NCBI GenBank assembly: GCA_023433775.1
Contig: JAEYTY010000089.1
Span: 1-25,468 of the forward strand
Length of the DNA stretch: 25,468 nt
Source: Pseudomonadota bacterium
GTDB taxonomy: Bacteria > Pseudomonadota > Alphaproteobacteria > Rhizobiales > Devosiaceae
Direction: 5' to 3'
Shown: positions 6,635 to 14,672 of the stretch, in pieces
Layout: the number at the start of each line of letters is the position of its first letter
How positions within the stretch are numbered: position 1 is the stretch's first letter
The notes under the pieces: generated by a model
What the model saw: only the letters and a program-made list of their open reading frames with translations
Databases searched by the model: none
Told to the model about the DNA's origin: nothing
Made by a program: the position numbers and the translations under genes

Positions 6635-7489
6635 TCAGTGCTCAATACCGGCCCAGACCTTGCGCTTGGTGGCATACATCAGGCCAGCAAACAGCGCCAG
6701 GAACAGCAGCACGACAAAGCCGGTCTGCTTGCGCGACACGAGGTGGGGCTCGGCCATCCACATCATGAAGGCAGACACGTCGGTCGAGTACTGCTCCAGC
6801 GTTTCCGGAACCGCAACGCCGTCTTCGCCGGGCGTATAGCTCAGAAGGCCATCAGCCAAGGGCGGCGCCATCCCGATGGCGTGGCCGGGGAAGTAGTCGT
6901 TGTAATACTTGCCTTCAGCCAGCTCGAACCCTTCGGGCGCCGTCTCCGGCACTTCCTCGTGGTAGCCGTTCAGCAGGGCGTGGATATAATCCGGGCCGCC
7001 TTCCTGATAGCCGGTGAAGTAGTTGAACACCCAGGTCGGGAACGGATCGGTTACACCGCGGGCCTTGGCCAGAACCGAGAAGTCGGGCGGCAGCGCACCG
7101 CCATTGGCGTCGCGGGCGTCCTGGTCAGTGGCGAAGGGCGAAGGCCAGCGGTCTGCGGCGACGCCCGGACGGACACCACCTTCGACCAGCGGGTCAGCCA
7201 CTTCATATTCAGCAGCCAGCGCCTTGACCTGAGCCTCGGAGAATTCGGGGCCACCGGGCTCGCTCAGATTGCGGAATGCCATGAGGCGGGCGCCGTGGCA
7301 GCTGGCGCAAACTTCGCGGAACACCTGGAAGCCGCGCTGCAGCTGGTTCTGGTCATAGGTGCCGAAAATACCGGCAAAGCTCCAGCTCTGGCGCTCGGCG
7401 CGGGCACCGGCTTCAGCGGCATGGGCGGAAACCGTGGCCAGGCCGACAATGGCGGCAAAGGCAGCGACGATGAACTTGGTCTTGATCAT
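6635..7489 (-). CDS. petC: Cytochrome c1 subunit of the cytochrome bc1 complex
   Basis: Cytochrome c1 passes electrons from the Rieske protein to cytochrome c on the periplasmic face of complex III. The 284-residue precursor starts M-I-K-T-K-F with a cleavable signal ending near A-H-A-A. The covalent heme site C-A-S-C-H lies at residues 61-65. The G-M-A-P-P-L segment near residue 200 supplies the probable axial methionine. The C-terminal helix (G-F-V-V-L-L-F-L-A-L-F-A-G-L) followed by a basic tail anchors it in the membrane. It begins 14 bases after petB as a separate gene, unlike the fused fbcH polyprotein of Bradyrhizobium. The start ATG at 7489 is set by the signal peptide. A longer frame upstream is petB read out of frame. 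Confidence 0.96.
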   Translation of the reverse strand: MIKTKFIVAAFAAIVGLATVSAHAAEAGARAERQSWSFAGIFGTYDQNQLQRGFQVFREVCASCHGARLMAFRNLSEPGGPEFSEAQVKALAAEYEVADPLVEGGVRPGVAADRWPSPFATDQDARDANGGALPPDFSVLAKARGVTDPFPTWVFNYFTGYQEGGPDYIHALLNGYHEEVPETAPEGFELAEGKYYNDYFPGHAIGMAPPLADGLLSYTPGEDGVAVPETLEQYSTDVSAFMMWMAEPHLVSRKQTGFVVLLFLALFAGLMYATKRKVWAGIEH

Positions 7490-7503
7490 TTCTCTCGCCC
7501 CGC

Positions 7504-8754
7504 TCACGCGTGTGCCTTGCCGAGAACGCTCTCGGAAATGCTGGTTGGCAGTGGCTTGGGCGTTTCGATACGCGACAGAACCGGCAAAACCACCAGGAAG
7601 TAGATGAAGTAATATCCGGTGCAGACCTTGGCCATCACGGTGTAGATGCCTTCGGCCGGCTGCGCGCCTAGATAGGCGAGGCCAATGAAGTTGATCACGA
7701 ACAGCGCGAAGAACCACTTGAACATCGGGCGGAACGTGCCCGAGCGCACCTTGGACGTATCGAGCCACGGCACGATCAGCAGCATCAGCATCGCGCCGCC
7801 CATGGCGATCACGCCGCCAAGCTTGGAGTCGATGAAGAGCACGTTGAAGTCGATGGCGCGCAGGATCGTGTAGAAGGGCAGCAGATACCATTCCGGAACG
7901 ATATGGGCCGGCGTCACCTGGCTATTGGCCATGATGTAATTGTCGGGGTGACCCAGAATGTCCGGCGCGAAGAACACAAACCAGGCGAACGGGATCATGA
8001 ACAGCACCATGCCGTAGAGATCCTTCATCGTGTAATACGGATGGAAGGGCAAGGTATCGCGGCTGTCCTTGACGTCCACGCCGACCGGGTTGTTGTTGCC
8101 CGGCACGTGCAGCGCCCAGATATGCAGCGCCACGACGGCAGCGATGATGAAGGGCAGCAGGTAGTGCAGCGAGAAGAAGCGGTTCAGCGTCGGGTTACCG
8201 ACGGCAAAGCCGCCCAGCACCAGCTGCTTGATCTGCTCGCCGACCAGCGGAATGGCCGTGAAGATGTTCGAGATAACCGTCGCACCCCAAAAGGACATCT
8301 GGCCCCAGGGCAGGATGTAGCCCATGAAGGCCGTCGCGGTGGTCAGCAGGAAGATGACAACGCCGAGGATCCAGAGGATTTCGCGCGGGGCCTTGTAGGA
8401 GCCGTAGAACAGGCCGCGGAACATGTGGATATAGAGCGCGATGAAGAACATCGAAGCGCCCACGGCGTGGGTTGCCTGGATGATGCGGCCACCATTGACG
8501 TCGCGGCGGATATGTTCGACCGAGTCAAAGGCCATCGCCGTATTGGGCGTATAGTGCATGGCCAGGATAATGCCGGTCACGATCTGCACGCCAAGGCACA
8601 TCACGAGAATGGCGCCGAAGGTCCACCAATAATTGAGGTTCTTCGGCGTGGGGAAATCCATCAGGTGCTCTTTGGAGAACCGGATGATCGGCAGGCGGTC
8701 ATCGAGCCACTTCTCGACGGCATTTCCCGGGGTATAGGTAGAATGTTCGGACAT
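7504..8754 (-). CDS. petB: Cytochrome b subunit of the cytochrome bc1 complex
   Basis: This 416-residue membrane protein carries both b hemes and the quinol oxidation and reduction sites of complex III. The four heme-ligating histidines lie in the helix-B segment (A-T-H-A-V-G-A-S and I-H-M-F-R-G) and the helix-D segment (S-L-H-Y-L-L and A-L-H-I-W-A-L-H). The quinol-site signature P-E-W-Y occurs in H-I-V-P-E-W-Y-L-L-P-F-Y, preceded by H-P-D-N-Y. At least eight hydrophobic helices are visible. I chose the ATG at 8754 because M-S-E-H-S-T-Y matches the usual N-terminus. A GTG 15 bases upstream, overlapping the petA stop, is also in frame. It lies between petA and petC in one operon. Confidence 0.97.
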   Translation of the reverse strand: MSEHSTYTPGNAVEKWLDDRLPIIRFSKEHLMDFPTPKNLNYWWTFGAILVMCLGVQIVTGIILAMHYTPNTAMAFDSVEHIRRDVNGGRIIQATHAVGASMFFIALYIHMFRGLFYGSYKAPREILWILGVVIFLLTTATAFMGYILPWGQMSFWGATVISNIFTAIPLVGEQIKQLVLGGFAVGNPTLNRFFSLHYLLPFIIAAVVALHIWALHVPGNNNPVGVDVKDSRDTLPFHPYYTMKDLYGMVLFMIPFAWFVFFAPDILGHPDNYIMANSQVTPAHIVPEWYLLPFYTILRAIDFNVLFIDSKLGGVIAMGGAMLMLLIVPWLDTSKVRSGTFRPMFKWFFALFVINFIGLAYLGAQPAEGIYTVMAKVCTGYYFIYFLVVLPVLSRIETPKPLPTSISESVLGKAHA

Positions 8755-8768
8755 CGGAAAAGCCCCCA

Positions 8769-9320
8769 CTAGCCGATCTGGATCAGCGTATCGCTGACGA
8801 ATTCATAAGGCGGCACGACGAGATTGAGCGGCGCGGGACCACGGCGGATGCGGCCTGCAGAATCATAGTGCGAACCATGGCAGGGGCAGAACCAGCCGTC
8901 GAAATCGCCGGCTTCACCCACGGGCACGCAACCGAGATGCGTGCAGTTTGCAATCATCACCAGCCACTGCTCATGGCCTTCCTTGGTGCGCTGCTCGTCC
9001 GTTTCCGGATCCTTGAGCTCGCTCAGCGGAACTGCCTTGGCTTCTTCAATCTCGGCTGCCGTGCGGTGACGCACGAAAACCGGCAGGCCGCGCCAGGTGA
9101 TGGTCACCGACTGGCCTTCGGGAATAGCCGAAAGGTCGAATTCGATGCTCGCCAATGCCAAGGTCGAGGCATCGGGATTGAGCTGGTTGATCAGCGGCCA
9201 GACCACGGCAGCGGCGCCAACAGCGCCGACCGCGCCTGTGGCGACAAACAGGAAGTCCCGCCGGTTCGTGGATGTGTGTTCAGCTTGCGTGGCCAAGGTC
9301 CGTATCCCCGTACGATGCAT
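8769..9320 (-). CDS. petA: Rieske iron-sulfur subunit of the cytochrome bc1 complex
   Basis: The Rieske protein takes an electron from quinol at the Qo site and carries it to cytochrome c1. Both cluster-binding boxes are intact: C-T-H-L-G-C (C126, H128, C131) and C-P-C-H-G-S-H (C145, C147, H148). A Tat-type signal anchor N-R-R-D-F-L-F at 19-25 precedes a hydrophobic helix that stays as the membrane anchor. I took the ATG at 9320 (183 residues), but it lacks a good ribosome-binding site. Starts a few codons downstream, such as the TTG of T-L-A-T-Q, cannot be excluded. It is the first gene of petABC, whose promoter should lie in 9321-9525, facing trmL. Confidence 0.95.
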   Translation of the reverse strand: MHRTGIRTLATQAEHTSTNRRDFLFVATGAVGAVGAAAVVWPLINQLNPDASTLALASIEFDLSAIPEGQSVTITWRGLPVFVRHRTAAEIEEAKAVPLSELKDPETDEQRTKEGHEQWLVMIANCTHLGCVPVGEAGDFDGWFCPCHGSHYDSAGRIRRGPAPLNLVVPPYEFVSDTLIQIG

Positions 9321-9525
9321 AGTTTGACGGGGCCGGCTCCGGCAATGTCGTCCGCATAGGCAGAATCGACCGCCGACCGCCCTCAAGCGGCCCGTCAGGT
9401 GGGGTTCTTTTTGCACTGTCACAGGCGCTTGTCCAGTGCGCGCACCGTGACAGCGAACAAGTGCGACACTATACCCGAGCCAGCCCCGGAATCCGGGCGC
9501 CTCGCTCCAACCAGCTCAGGCCGCC

Positions 9526-9996
9526 ATGTCGCTCGACCTCGCCCTTTATCAACCGGACATTGCCGCCAATACCGGCACCTTGCTGCGCCTGGGCGCCTGT
9601 CTGGGCGTGCCTGTCCATGTCATTCATCCGACCGGCTTTGCCATTACACAGCAAAATCTGGCGCGCAGCGGCATGGATTATCTCGATCGCGCGGCTCTGG
9701 TCGAGCATGTCAGTTTCGCCGCTTTTCAGGCATGGCGCCGGGCCGAGGGGCGGCGGCTGGTCCTTCTGACCACCAAGACAGACGCCTCAGCCTATGACGC
9801 AAATTATGCCTCCGGAGACATCCTGATGCTGGGCCGCGAAAGCGCCGGTGTGCCGGATGACGTCGCCGCTGCCTGCGATCTTCGCGTCCGCATTCCGATG
9901 CAGCCGGGTTTGCGCTCGATCAATGTAGCCCTCGCCGGCAGCATGATACTTGGCGAGGCCATGAGACAGATTGGCCGCTTTACACAGCTTTCCTGA
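9526..9996 (+). CDS. trmL: tRNA (cytidine(34)-2'-O)-methyltransferase
   Basis: TrmL methylates the 2'-hydroxyl of the wobble nucleotide in tRNA-Leu isoacceptors using S-adenosylmethionine. The 156-residue protein is a minimal SPOUT-class (trefoil-knot) methyltransferase of the usual TrmL length. The N-terminal Y-Q-P-D-I-A-A-N-T-G-T-L-L-R, the L-G-R-E-S-A-G-V-P loop near residues 103-111, and the knot segment I-P-M-Q-P-G-L-R-S-I-N-V-A near 125-137 are all characteristic. It is divergent from petA, about 205 bases apart, and is followed 17 bases later by hemF, so the two probably share a transcript. Confidence 0.95.
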   Translation: MSLDLALYQPDIAANTGTLLRLGACLGVPVHVIHPTGFAITQQNLARSGMDYLDRAALVEHVSFAAFQAWRRAEGRRLVLLTTKTDASAYDANYASGDILMLGRESAGVPDDVAAACDLRVRIPMQPGLRSINVALAGSMILGEAMRQIGRFTQLS

Positions 9997-10013
9997 AGGT
10001 CCATTTCCCCGCC

Positions 10014-10886
10014 ATGACCCTGCCCAGCGACATCGAAACAAAAAAAGAAACCGCCCAAGCCTGGTTCCGCGCCCTGCGCGACCGCATTTGCGCGGCATTC
10101 GAAACCCTTGAGGACACCGTAACCGGCCCCAATAGCGACATGCCCGCCGGCCGCTTTGAGCGCACGCCCTGGGATCGTGCAGCAGGCGGCGGTGGCGAAA
10201 TGTCCATGCTACATGGCCGGGTGTTCGAAAAGGCCGGCGTCCACATCTCCACCGTCCACGGCAATTTTACCGAGGAATTCGCCCGCCAGATGCCCGGCAC
10301 CGAGGCTGGCACGGAATTCTGGAGCTCAGGCATTTCGCTGATCGTGCATCCCTGGAACCCGCATGTTCCGGCGGTGCACATGAACACCCGCATGATCGTC
10401 ACCGGCAAGCAGTGGTGGGGCGGCGGCGCCGACCTGACGCCCGTGCTCGACAATCGCCGCACACAGGATGATCCCGACAGCGTGGATTTTCACGCAGCCA
10501 TGCAGGCCGCCTGCGATGCCAGCCCCGGCGTCGACTATCAGCGCTTTAAGGAATGGTGCGACGAGTATTTCTTCCTGCCCCACCGCAATGAACCCCGCGG
10601 CATTGGTGGCATTTTCTATGACCACTACAATTCCGGCGACTGGGACGCGGACTACGCCTTTACCCGGCGCGTCGGCGAAGCTTTCCTCGACATCTACCCC
10701 AAGCTGGTCAGCCGTAATTTTGAAAAGCCGTGGACGGAAGCCGAGCGCGACGAGCAACTGGTTCGTCGCGGGCGCTATGTCGAATTCAACCTGCTCTACG
10801 ACCGCGGCACCACCTTCGGCCTCAAGACTGGCGGCAATGTCAATTCGATCCTGTCGTCCATGCCGCCCGCGGTGCGCTGGCCCTGA
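10014..10886 (+). CDS. hemF: Oxygen-dependent coproporphyrinogen III oxidase
   Basis: HemF uses oxygen to decarboxylate coproporphyrinogen III to protoporphyrinogen IX in heme synthesis. The 290-residue length is normal. Recognisable family segments are W-D-R-A-A-G-G-G-G-E-M-S near residue 53, H-P-x-N-P-H-V-P-A-V-H-M-N-T-R near 112-126, W-W-G-G-G-A-D-L-T-P, and F-F-L-P-H-R-N-E-P-R-G-I-G-G-I-F-Y-D. The C-terminus reads L-S-S-M-P-P-A-V-R-W-P. It lies just after trmL and near the bc1 operon, which needs heme, though on the opposite strand. It is convergent with the DUF2062 gene, with a hairpin across both stop codons. Confidence 0.97.
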   Translation: MTLPSDIETKKETAQAWFRALRDRICAAFETLEDTVTGPNSDMPAGRFERTPWDRAAGGGGEMSMLHGRVFEKAGVHISTVHGNFTEEFARQMPGTEAGTEFWSSGISLIVHPWNPHVPAVHMNTRMIVTGKQWWGGGADLTPVLDNRRTQDDPDSVDFHAAMQAACDASPGVDYQRFKEWCDEYFFLPHRNEPRGIGGIFYDHYNSGDWDADYAFTRRVGEAFLDIYPKLVSRNFEKPWTEAERDEQLVRRGRYVEFNLLYDRGTTFGLKTGGNVNSILSSMPPAVRWP

Positions 10887-10900
10887 GGCCGGCGCCTCAG
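10883..10900. terminator. Stop-spanning hairpin between hemF and DUF2062 gene
   Basis: CTGAGGC (10883-10889) pairs perfectly with GCCTCAG (10894-10900) around CGGC. It includes the TGA of hemF and the TGA of the opposing gene (10897-10899). It has a position suited to bidirectional termination but no T-tract. Confidence 0.45.
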
Positions 10901-11496
10901 AGGTCTGACATAGCAGTTTCGCCGGGTGCGGAATCGCCCTTGCCTGACTTTTCGCGCCGCTCGGCCAGACGTTGCTGGCGGGCGGCGCGGAAGCCGGTGA
11001 CGAGACCGCGCACAGCGACGTAAAACAGGCCATAGACGATAATGGCCAGCGGCAGTCCGCCGATCATCATGGTGCTGAAGGTTGGCCAGATCGCTTCCAG
11101 CCCGCCGGAAAACAGGCCTTCATTGAGCTTGTCCCCGACCGCGTCCAGCTGGCCGGCCTCTTCAGCGCTGACGCCGCCCCCGCCGGTGAGCCAGTCGCCA
11201 ATGGCGTAGGATGCCGCAAAGAAAAACGGAAAGCTGATTGGATTACCCCAGGCCGTGCCAATGGCCGCAGCAATCATATTACCCCGAGTGATATAGGCCA
11301 GCACAAAGCTGAGGAGAAAATGTAGTCCGATCAGCGGAAACATCGACACCGCTGCGCCGGACGCGACGCCCGCCCCGATGGCATGAGGGCTCGCAGAAAG
11401 ACGCAGCACCTTTTTGCGCAGATAGGTCGTGTAGCGCCTGATGCCCATGCGCGGCCAGATCATGTCGCGGTACTTGTCGATTTGGCTTTTGGGCAT
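10897..11496 (-). CDS. DUF2062 membrane protein
   Basis: The 199-residue protein matches the DUF2062 pattern. An N-terminal basic region is followed by S-P-H-A-I-G-A-G-V-A-S-G-A-A-V-S-M-F-P, a hydrophobic hairpin, and the conserved N-P-I-S-F-P-F-F segment. A second membrane region (M-M-I-G-G-L-P-L-A-I-I-V-Y-G-L-F-Y) precedes a charged Arg/Lys/Glu-rich C-terminal tail. Members are small inner-membrane proteins of unknown biochemical role, sometimes fused to glycosyltransferases. It stands alone on its strand here, convergent with hemF and divergent from the small gene at 11690. GGA four bases before the ATG gives a weak ribosome-binding site. Confidence 0.85.
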   Translation of the reverse strand: MPKSQIDKYRDMIWPRMGIRRYTTYLRKKVLRLSASPHAIGAGVASGAAVSMFPLIGLHFLLSFVLAYITRGNMIAAAIGTAWGNPISFPFFFAASYAIGDWLTGGGGVSAEEAGQLDAVGDKLNEGLFSGGLEAIWPTFSTMMIGGLPLAIIVYGLFYVAVRGLVTGFRAARQQRLAERREKSGKGDSAPGETAMSDL

Positions 11497-11689
11497 CTAT
11501 TCCGTTCTTTGATCTGCGCGACTGAACCGGTGTCGTCATCCTACACAGTCCGGTTCTACAGCACAGCTTTGCCGCGCGAAATTGAATGTGGCGTGAACGC
11601 GCAGGAAAAAGATACGCCGCAGTCGGAACTTTCCATGACCCCGGTCGTTTCTGATCTTGCAGATCAAGTTGCATCCACAGGAGACAGAG

Positions 11690-11884
11690 ATGAAACGCTT
11701 TGATTCCGGAACGCTGATCCCAGGCTCCAAATGGCGCGCCGAAGCCGACAACGAAGCGGAAGTTGTGCGTCGTGCCGTAGAAAATCTGAAGAATTACCAC
11801 GGTGAGACCGAAGTGCGGCCCGACATGATCGAGCGCATCAAGGAACGCATCGTTGACGTCGATTCCGAGCCGACGCGGCACTAG
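11690..11884 (+). CDS. DUF1059-like small protein lacking the family cysteines
   Basis: An AGGAG site seven bases upstream supports the ATG at 11690, giving 64 residues. The pattern M-K-R-F-D-S-G-T-L-I-P-G-S-K-W, then an acidic helix (D-N-E-A-E-V-V-R-R-A-V), N-Y-H-G-E-T-E-V, and a closing helix I-E-R-I-K-E-R-I resembles DUF1059 proteins. Those usually read F-x-C-G-x-x-x-P-G-C with HG later. Here both cysteine positions are serine, so a metal or redox role through these cysteines is unlikely. The match is from memory of the pattern, not a search. Its stop overlaps the stop of cca on the other strand by four bases. Confidence 0.6.
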   Translation: MKRFDSGTLIPGSKWRAEADNEAEVVRRAVENLKNYHGETEVRPDMIERIKERIVDVDSEPTRH

Positions 11885-13056
11885 CTGCCGATTTCGGCCA
11901 GTAATTGCTCAGGGGTGAGAGTGAAGTCACTGTCAACCCAGAGCATTTCCAGCCGGGCCAATGTTGCCCCCAACCCCGGCCCGGCTGGTATTCCCTTTTC
12001 AAGCAAATCCTGCCCACTGACGGGCAAAGGCTGAACCGGCAGGCGTGACAGCGCCCGCGCCGTCTCGGCCAATTGTTCGCGCGGCCAATTGCCCGACGCG
12101 GCAGCCACAGCCAGCCCCTCTACCGCATGTTCACCAAAGCGATAGGCCGCCCAGCCGGGCTTGTCCTGCGCCAGCAGGGCAGATGCCGCGGAAATCCTTT
12201 GTGCCGCGTCCACAACCGCATTGGACAGCCGCCAGGCCTTCTGCAAGCCCGGCAATGCCTCCTCGCCGAAAAGCGCCAGCCGCGCCTCAGCGCCCTGCCC
12301 GCCCAGGGCCTCGTATCGCAGCAGCGCCTCCAATACCGCGCGTGGCACGGTCACAAGCCCGATTTCTGCCATGACAGCGAGCGTCCGCGCGACGGCAGGC
12401 AATCCCATCATCCGCAACATTTCGCTGCCAATCCGCTCGGCCGAAATATGATCCAGCCGCCCCACCGCCTCGCGGCAGGCGGCCAACCCCTCCGGATCGA
12501 GATTTTGTCCGCCATGGCTCGCCGAAAAGCGAAAGAAACGATAGACGCGCAGCCCGTCCTCAGCGATCCTCTGGCCGGCATTTCCGATAAAGCGGACACG
12601 GCCATTGACGGCATCGCCTGCCCCGCCCAGCGGATCGAACAATCGCCCATCGGCGCCGCAATAAAGCGCATTGAGCGTAAAATCCCGCCGCGCCGCGTCA
12701 GCCGCCCAGTCCGTGCCAAACCGCACTTCCGCATGACGACCGTCCGTCGCCACGTCCTCGCGCAGCGTGGTCACTTCCACTACGGTCTCGTTAAGCCGCA
12801 GTGTCACTGTGCCGTGTTCGATGCCCGTGGGGTAGGCCGCAATGCCCGCCGCCTTGGCCCGCTGCATCACCGTGACCGGCAGCAATTCCGTCGCCATGTC
12901 GATATCGGTGTCGCCGCGCAGCCGGTTAAGCAGGCTGTCGCGCACCACCCCGCCCACAGCGCGCGTGCGGCCCTCTGCCCCGTCAAGCACCGCAAAAATA
13001 GCCTGCGTATCCGCGCGCTCCAGCCATTCGGCGTTTTCCAGACGGTCCTGGATCAT
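11881..13056 (-). CDS. cca: CCA-adding tRNA nucleotidyltransferase / polyA polymerase family
   Basis: This class II nucleotidyltransferase adds or repairs the 3'-CCA end of tRNA. Its 391 residues show R-A-V-G-G-V-V-R-D near 32-40, the catalytic metal-binding D-T-D-I-D-M-A-T near 49-56, and R-R-D-F-T-L-N-A-L-Y near 122-131. R-I-A-E-D-G-L-R-V-Y-R-F-F-R-F follows in the neck. The tail is the alphaproteobacterial type. It overlaps the upstream Nudix gene by four bases (ATGA), so the pair is translationally coupled. The division of labour between true CCA addition and poly(A) polymerase cannot be told from sequence alone, but a single recognisable cca argues for CCA addition. Confidence 0.95.
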   Translation of the reverse strand: MIQDRLENAEWLERADTQAIFAVLDGAEGRTRAVGGVVRDSLLNRLRGDTDIDMATELLPVTVMQRAKAAGIAAYPTGIEHGTVTLRLNETVVEVTTLREDVATDGRHAEVRFGTDWAADAARRDFTLNALYCGADGRLFDPLGGAGDAVNGRVRFIGNAGQRIAEDGLRVYRFFRFSASHGGQNLDPEGLAACREAVGRLDHISAERIGSEMLRMMGLPAVARTLAVMAEIGLVTVPRAVLEALLRYEALGGQGAEARLALFGEEALPGLQKAWRLSNAVVDAAQRISAASALLAQDKPGWAAYRFGEHAVEGLAVAAASGNWPREQLAETARALSRLPVQPLPVSGQDLLEKGIPAGPGLGATLARLEMLWVDSDFTLTPEQLLAEIGS

Positions 13057-13685
13057 TCTGCCGCCTCGCTCACGATCATGTCGCGGAAAAGCCGCGTCAG
13101 ATTGGCCGTAATCCCCCAGATGGTGTGACCATCATGGTCAATCTGCCAGGTCGAATGTTCCAGTCCGCCCCGCTTGATGCGAAAACGGCCATAGCTGGCC
13201 GAATCCAGAATGCGCTGGAGCGGCACCTCGAACAATGAATGCACTTCGCCCGGATTGGGAATGAAGGGCGTGCTTGGCCGAACCTCGGCCACGACCGGCG
13301 TGATGAGATAGTTCGTGCCGGTATAATAGGTCGGCATATAGCCCAGCACCCTGGCATCCCCGGGCATCATGCCCACTTCCTCATTGGCCTCGCGCAACGC
13401 CGCCGCCGCTATGCTGGTGTCAGTCCGGTCCAGCTTGCCGCCCGGAAAAGCCACCTGCCCCGAATGCGCTCGCAGGTCTGGCGAGCGCTCAGTATAAAGT
13501 ACGGTATGCCCCTCCGGCCGCTCCACCAGGGCAATCAGCACCGCTGCGGGCACAGGCGGCCGCTCAAACGCCCGCTCCGGCGCCCAGTCCGGCACCAGCA
13601 GATGCGCCTCGGGTGGCTCAGGCGGCTCGGCCAATAAACGCGCCGAGAGAGTCCGTTCTATGGTGAGATCGAGTGACAAGGGCAT
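13053..13685 (-). CDS. CoA-pyrophosphatase-type Nudix hydrolase (NudL-like)
   Basis: The 210-residue protein has the CoA-specific Nudix signature. L-R-A-H-S-G-Q-V-A-F-P-G-G-K (about residues 71-84) runs into the Nudix box G-G-K-L-D-R-T-D-x(7)-A-L-R-E-A-N-E-E-V-G. The box keeps R-E-x-x-E-E, although its first acidic spacing (LDRTD) is shifted, as in this subfamily. Members hydrolyse coenzyme A or derivatives to phosphopantetheine and adenosine 3',5'-bisphosphate. Its stop overlaps the start of cca. The ATG at 13685 has only GGA nearby, so the start is moderately certain. A 7-bp hairpin (13703-13709/13716-13722) lies just upstream. Confidence 0.88.
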   Translation of the reverse strand: MPLSLDLTIERTLSARLLAEPPEPPEAHLLVPDWAPERAFERPPVPAAVLIALVERPEGHTVLYTERSPDLRAHSGQVAFPGGKLDRTDTSIAAAALREANEEVGMMPGDARVLGYMPTYYTGTNYLITPVVAEVRPSTPFIPNPGEVHSLFEVPLQRILDSASYGRFRIKRGGLEHSTWQIDHDGHTIWGITANLTRLFRDMIVSEAAE

Positions 13686-13702
13686 TCCAGCGGATAGTCG
13701 CG

Positions 13703-13722
13703 GCCCGGCAGTCTAGCCGGGC
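13703..13722. other. 7-bp inverted repeat between GNAT and Nudix genes
   Basis: GCCCGGC (13703-13709) and GCCGGGC (13716-13722) form a perfect stem with a 6-nt loop in the 81-bp gap. There is no T-tract on the minus strand after it. It could end the GNAT transcript weakly or shape the leader of the Nudix-cca unit. Confidence 0.4.
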
Positions 13723-13766
13723 ACACGCTATATGGCACTAGGGCATTCCAGATTTGGCCAACTGCC

Positions 13767-14315
13767 TCAGGCGCGGGCGTCAAAGGCCGCGATTGGGCCA
13801 GCCAGCGTCTTGGCCAGCGTCTTGTCTTCGGACAGCAGCAGCACGCGGCTGGTGTCCACCGGCCCGGGAAACTGGATATTGCCCGGCGTGGTGATTTCCC
13901 AGCCCAGCGGGCAGTAATAATCTTGGTCGCCGACCAGCAGCACGAATTCACCCTCGCCCCGCGCCAGCGCCAACCGGCTCACCTCGCGCGCCAGTAGCTT
14001 ACCGGCGCCGCGCTTGCGGAAATTGGGGTGGGTCGCCAGCGGTCCCAGCAGATAGCCCTTGCGGCCCGAAACGCTGATCGGCGTCATCCACACCGAACCA
14101 CAGGCCGTGCCATCGACTTCGGCGACAAGGCTCAGCGTTTTATCGATCGGGAAACGTTCGCGAACGCGAAATGCCGTGCGCGAAAACCGACCGGGCCCAA
14201 AGGCAATGGCCTGCAATTCCTCGATATAGGCGTCATCTTCGGGCATCGCGAGGCGAACAATGGGTTGACCGGCAGGCGAGGAAGCAGCGGCGTTGGCCGA
14301 CAAGGGCGTGGTCAT
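13767..14315 (-). CDS. GNAT-family N-acetyltransferase (YhbS-like)
   Basis: The 182-residue protein has the GNAT fold with the acetyl-CoA-binding motif A: L-L-G-P-L-A-T-H-P-N-F-R-K-R-G-A-G-K-L-L (about residues 89-108). This is followed by V-L-L-V-G-D-Q-D-Y-Y-C-P-L-G-W-E, a combination typical of the YhbS-like group. The first 18 residues are rich in Ala, Ser and Pro and look disordered. The acceptor substrate is unknown. It heads a minus-strand series with the Nudix gene and cca, 81 bases apart from the former. The ATG has a modest GGAT site upstream. Confidence 0.88.
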   Translation of the reverse strand: MTTPLSANAAASSPAGQPIVRLAMPEDDAYIEELQAIAFGPGRFSRTAFRVRERFPIDKTLSLVAEVDGTACGSVWMTPISVSGRKGYLLGPLATHPNFRKRGAGKLLAREVSRLALARGEGEFVLLVGDQDYYCPLGWEITTPGNIQFPGPVDTSRVLLLSEDKTLAKTLAGPIAAFDARA

Positions 14316-14384
14316 GATCTGATCCGGATAAAAGGTGCGCAGGAAACTTTGCGGCCACCCAAAGGGCGCCGCCTTGAAGACCGA

Positions 14385-14492
14385 TTACGGTCGTCGTGAT
14401 CCGTGCAAAACCTTCACCATCCTGGACGCCTCCACGTCTGAATGCGCATTAGCACCAGCAGGGGCAGCCGTAAATAGGATTGCTTCGTCCAT
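14385..14492 (-). CDS. Possible 35-residue small ORF
   Basis: In the 14316-14672 gap the minus strand has an ATG at 14492 preceded by GAAGGA (eight-base spacing). It opens 35 codons ending in TAA at 14385-14387. The peptide starts M-D-E-A-I-L-F-T-A-A-P and ends G-S-R-R-P, with no recognisable domain. The good ribosome-binding site is the only support. Otherwise this gap shows no coding signal. Confidence 0.25.
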   Translation of the reverse strand: MDEAILFTAAPAGANAHSDVEASRMVKVLHGSRRP

Positions 14493-14672
14493 GGTCTGAA
14501 TCCTTCGCTATCGGGACGGTCTGTGTTCCAAATGCATAACGGATCGTTGTCTCGACGCGGCCTTATCCCGCGCCGCGATACGACTTACTTAGGGGACAAC
14601 GCAGAAACCTTTGCCTTGGTGCGCCAGTTGAGTTGGCAAAACCGACAGCAAGATGACCGAAAGAGGCCCCCA

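Noticed and set aside
7490..7891. N-terminal extension of cytochrome c1 (418-residue frame)
   Set aside because: The added residues are petB read in another frame, and the signal peptide defines the start at 7489.
14523..14672. 50-residue N-terminal extension of yqjG
   Set aside because: The sequence is unlike the family, and the usual N-terminus with a ribosome-binding site begins at 14673.
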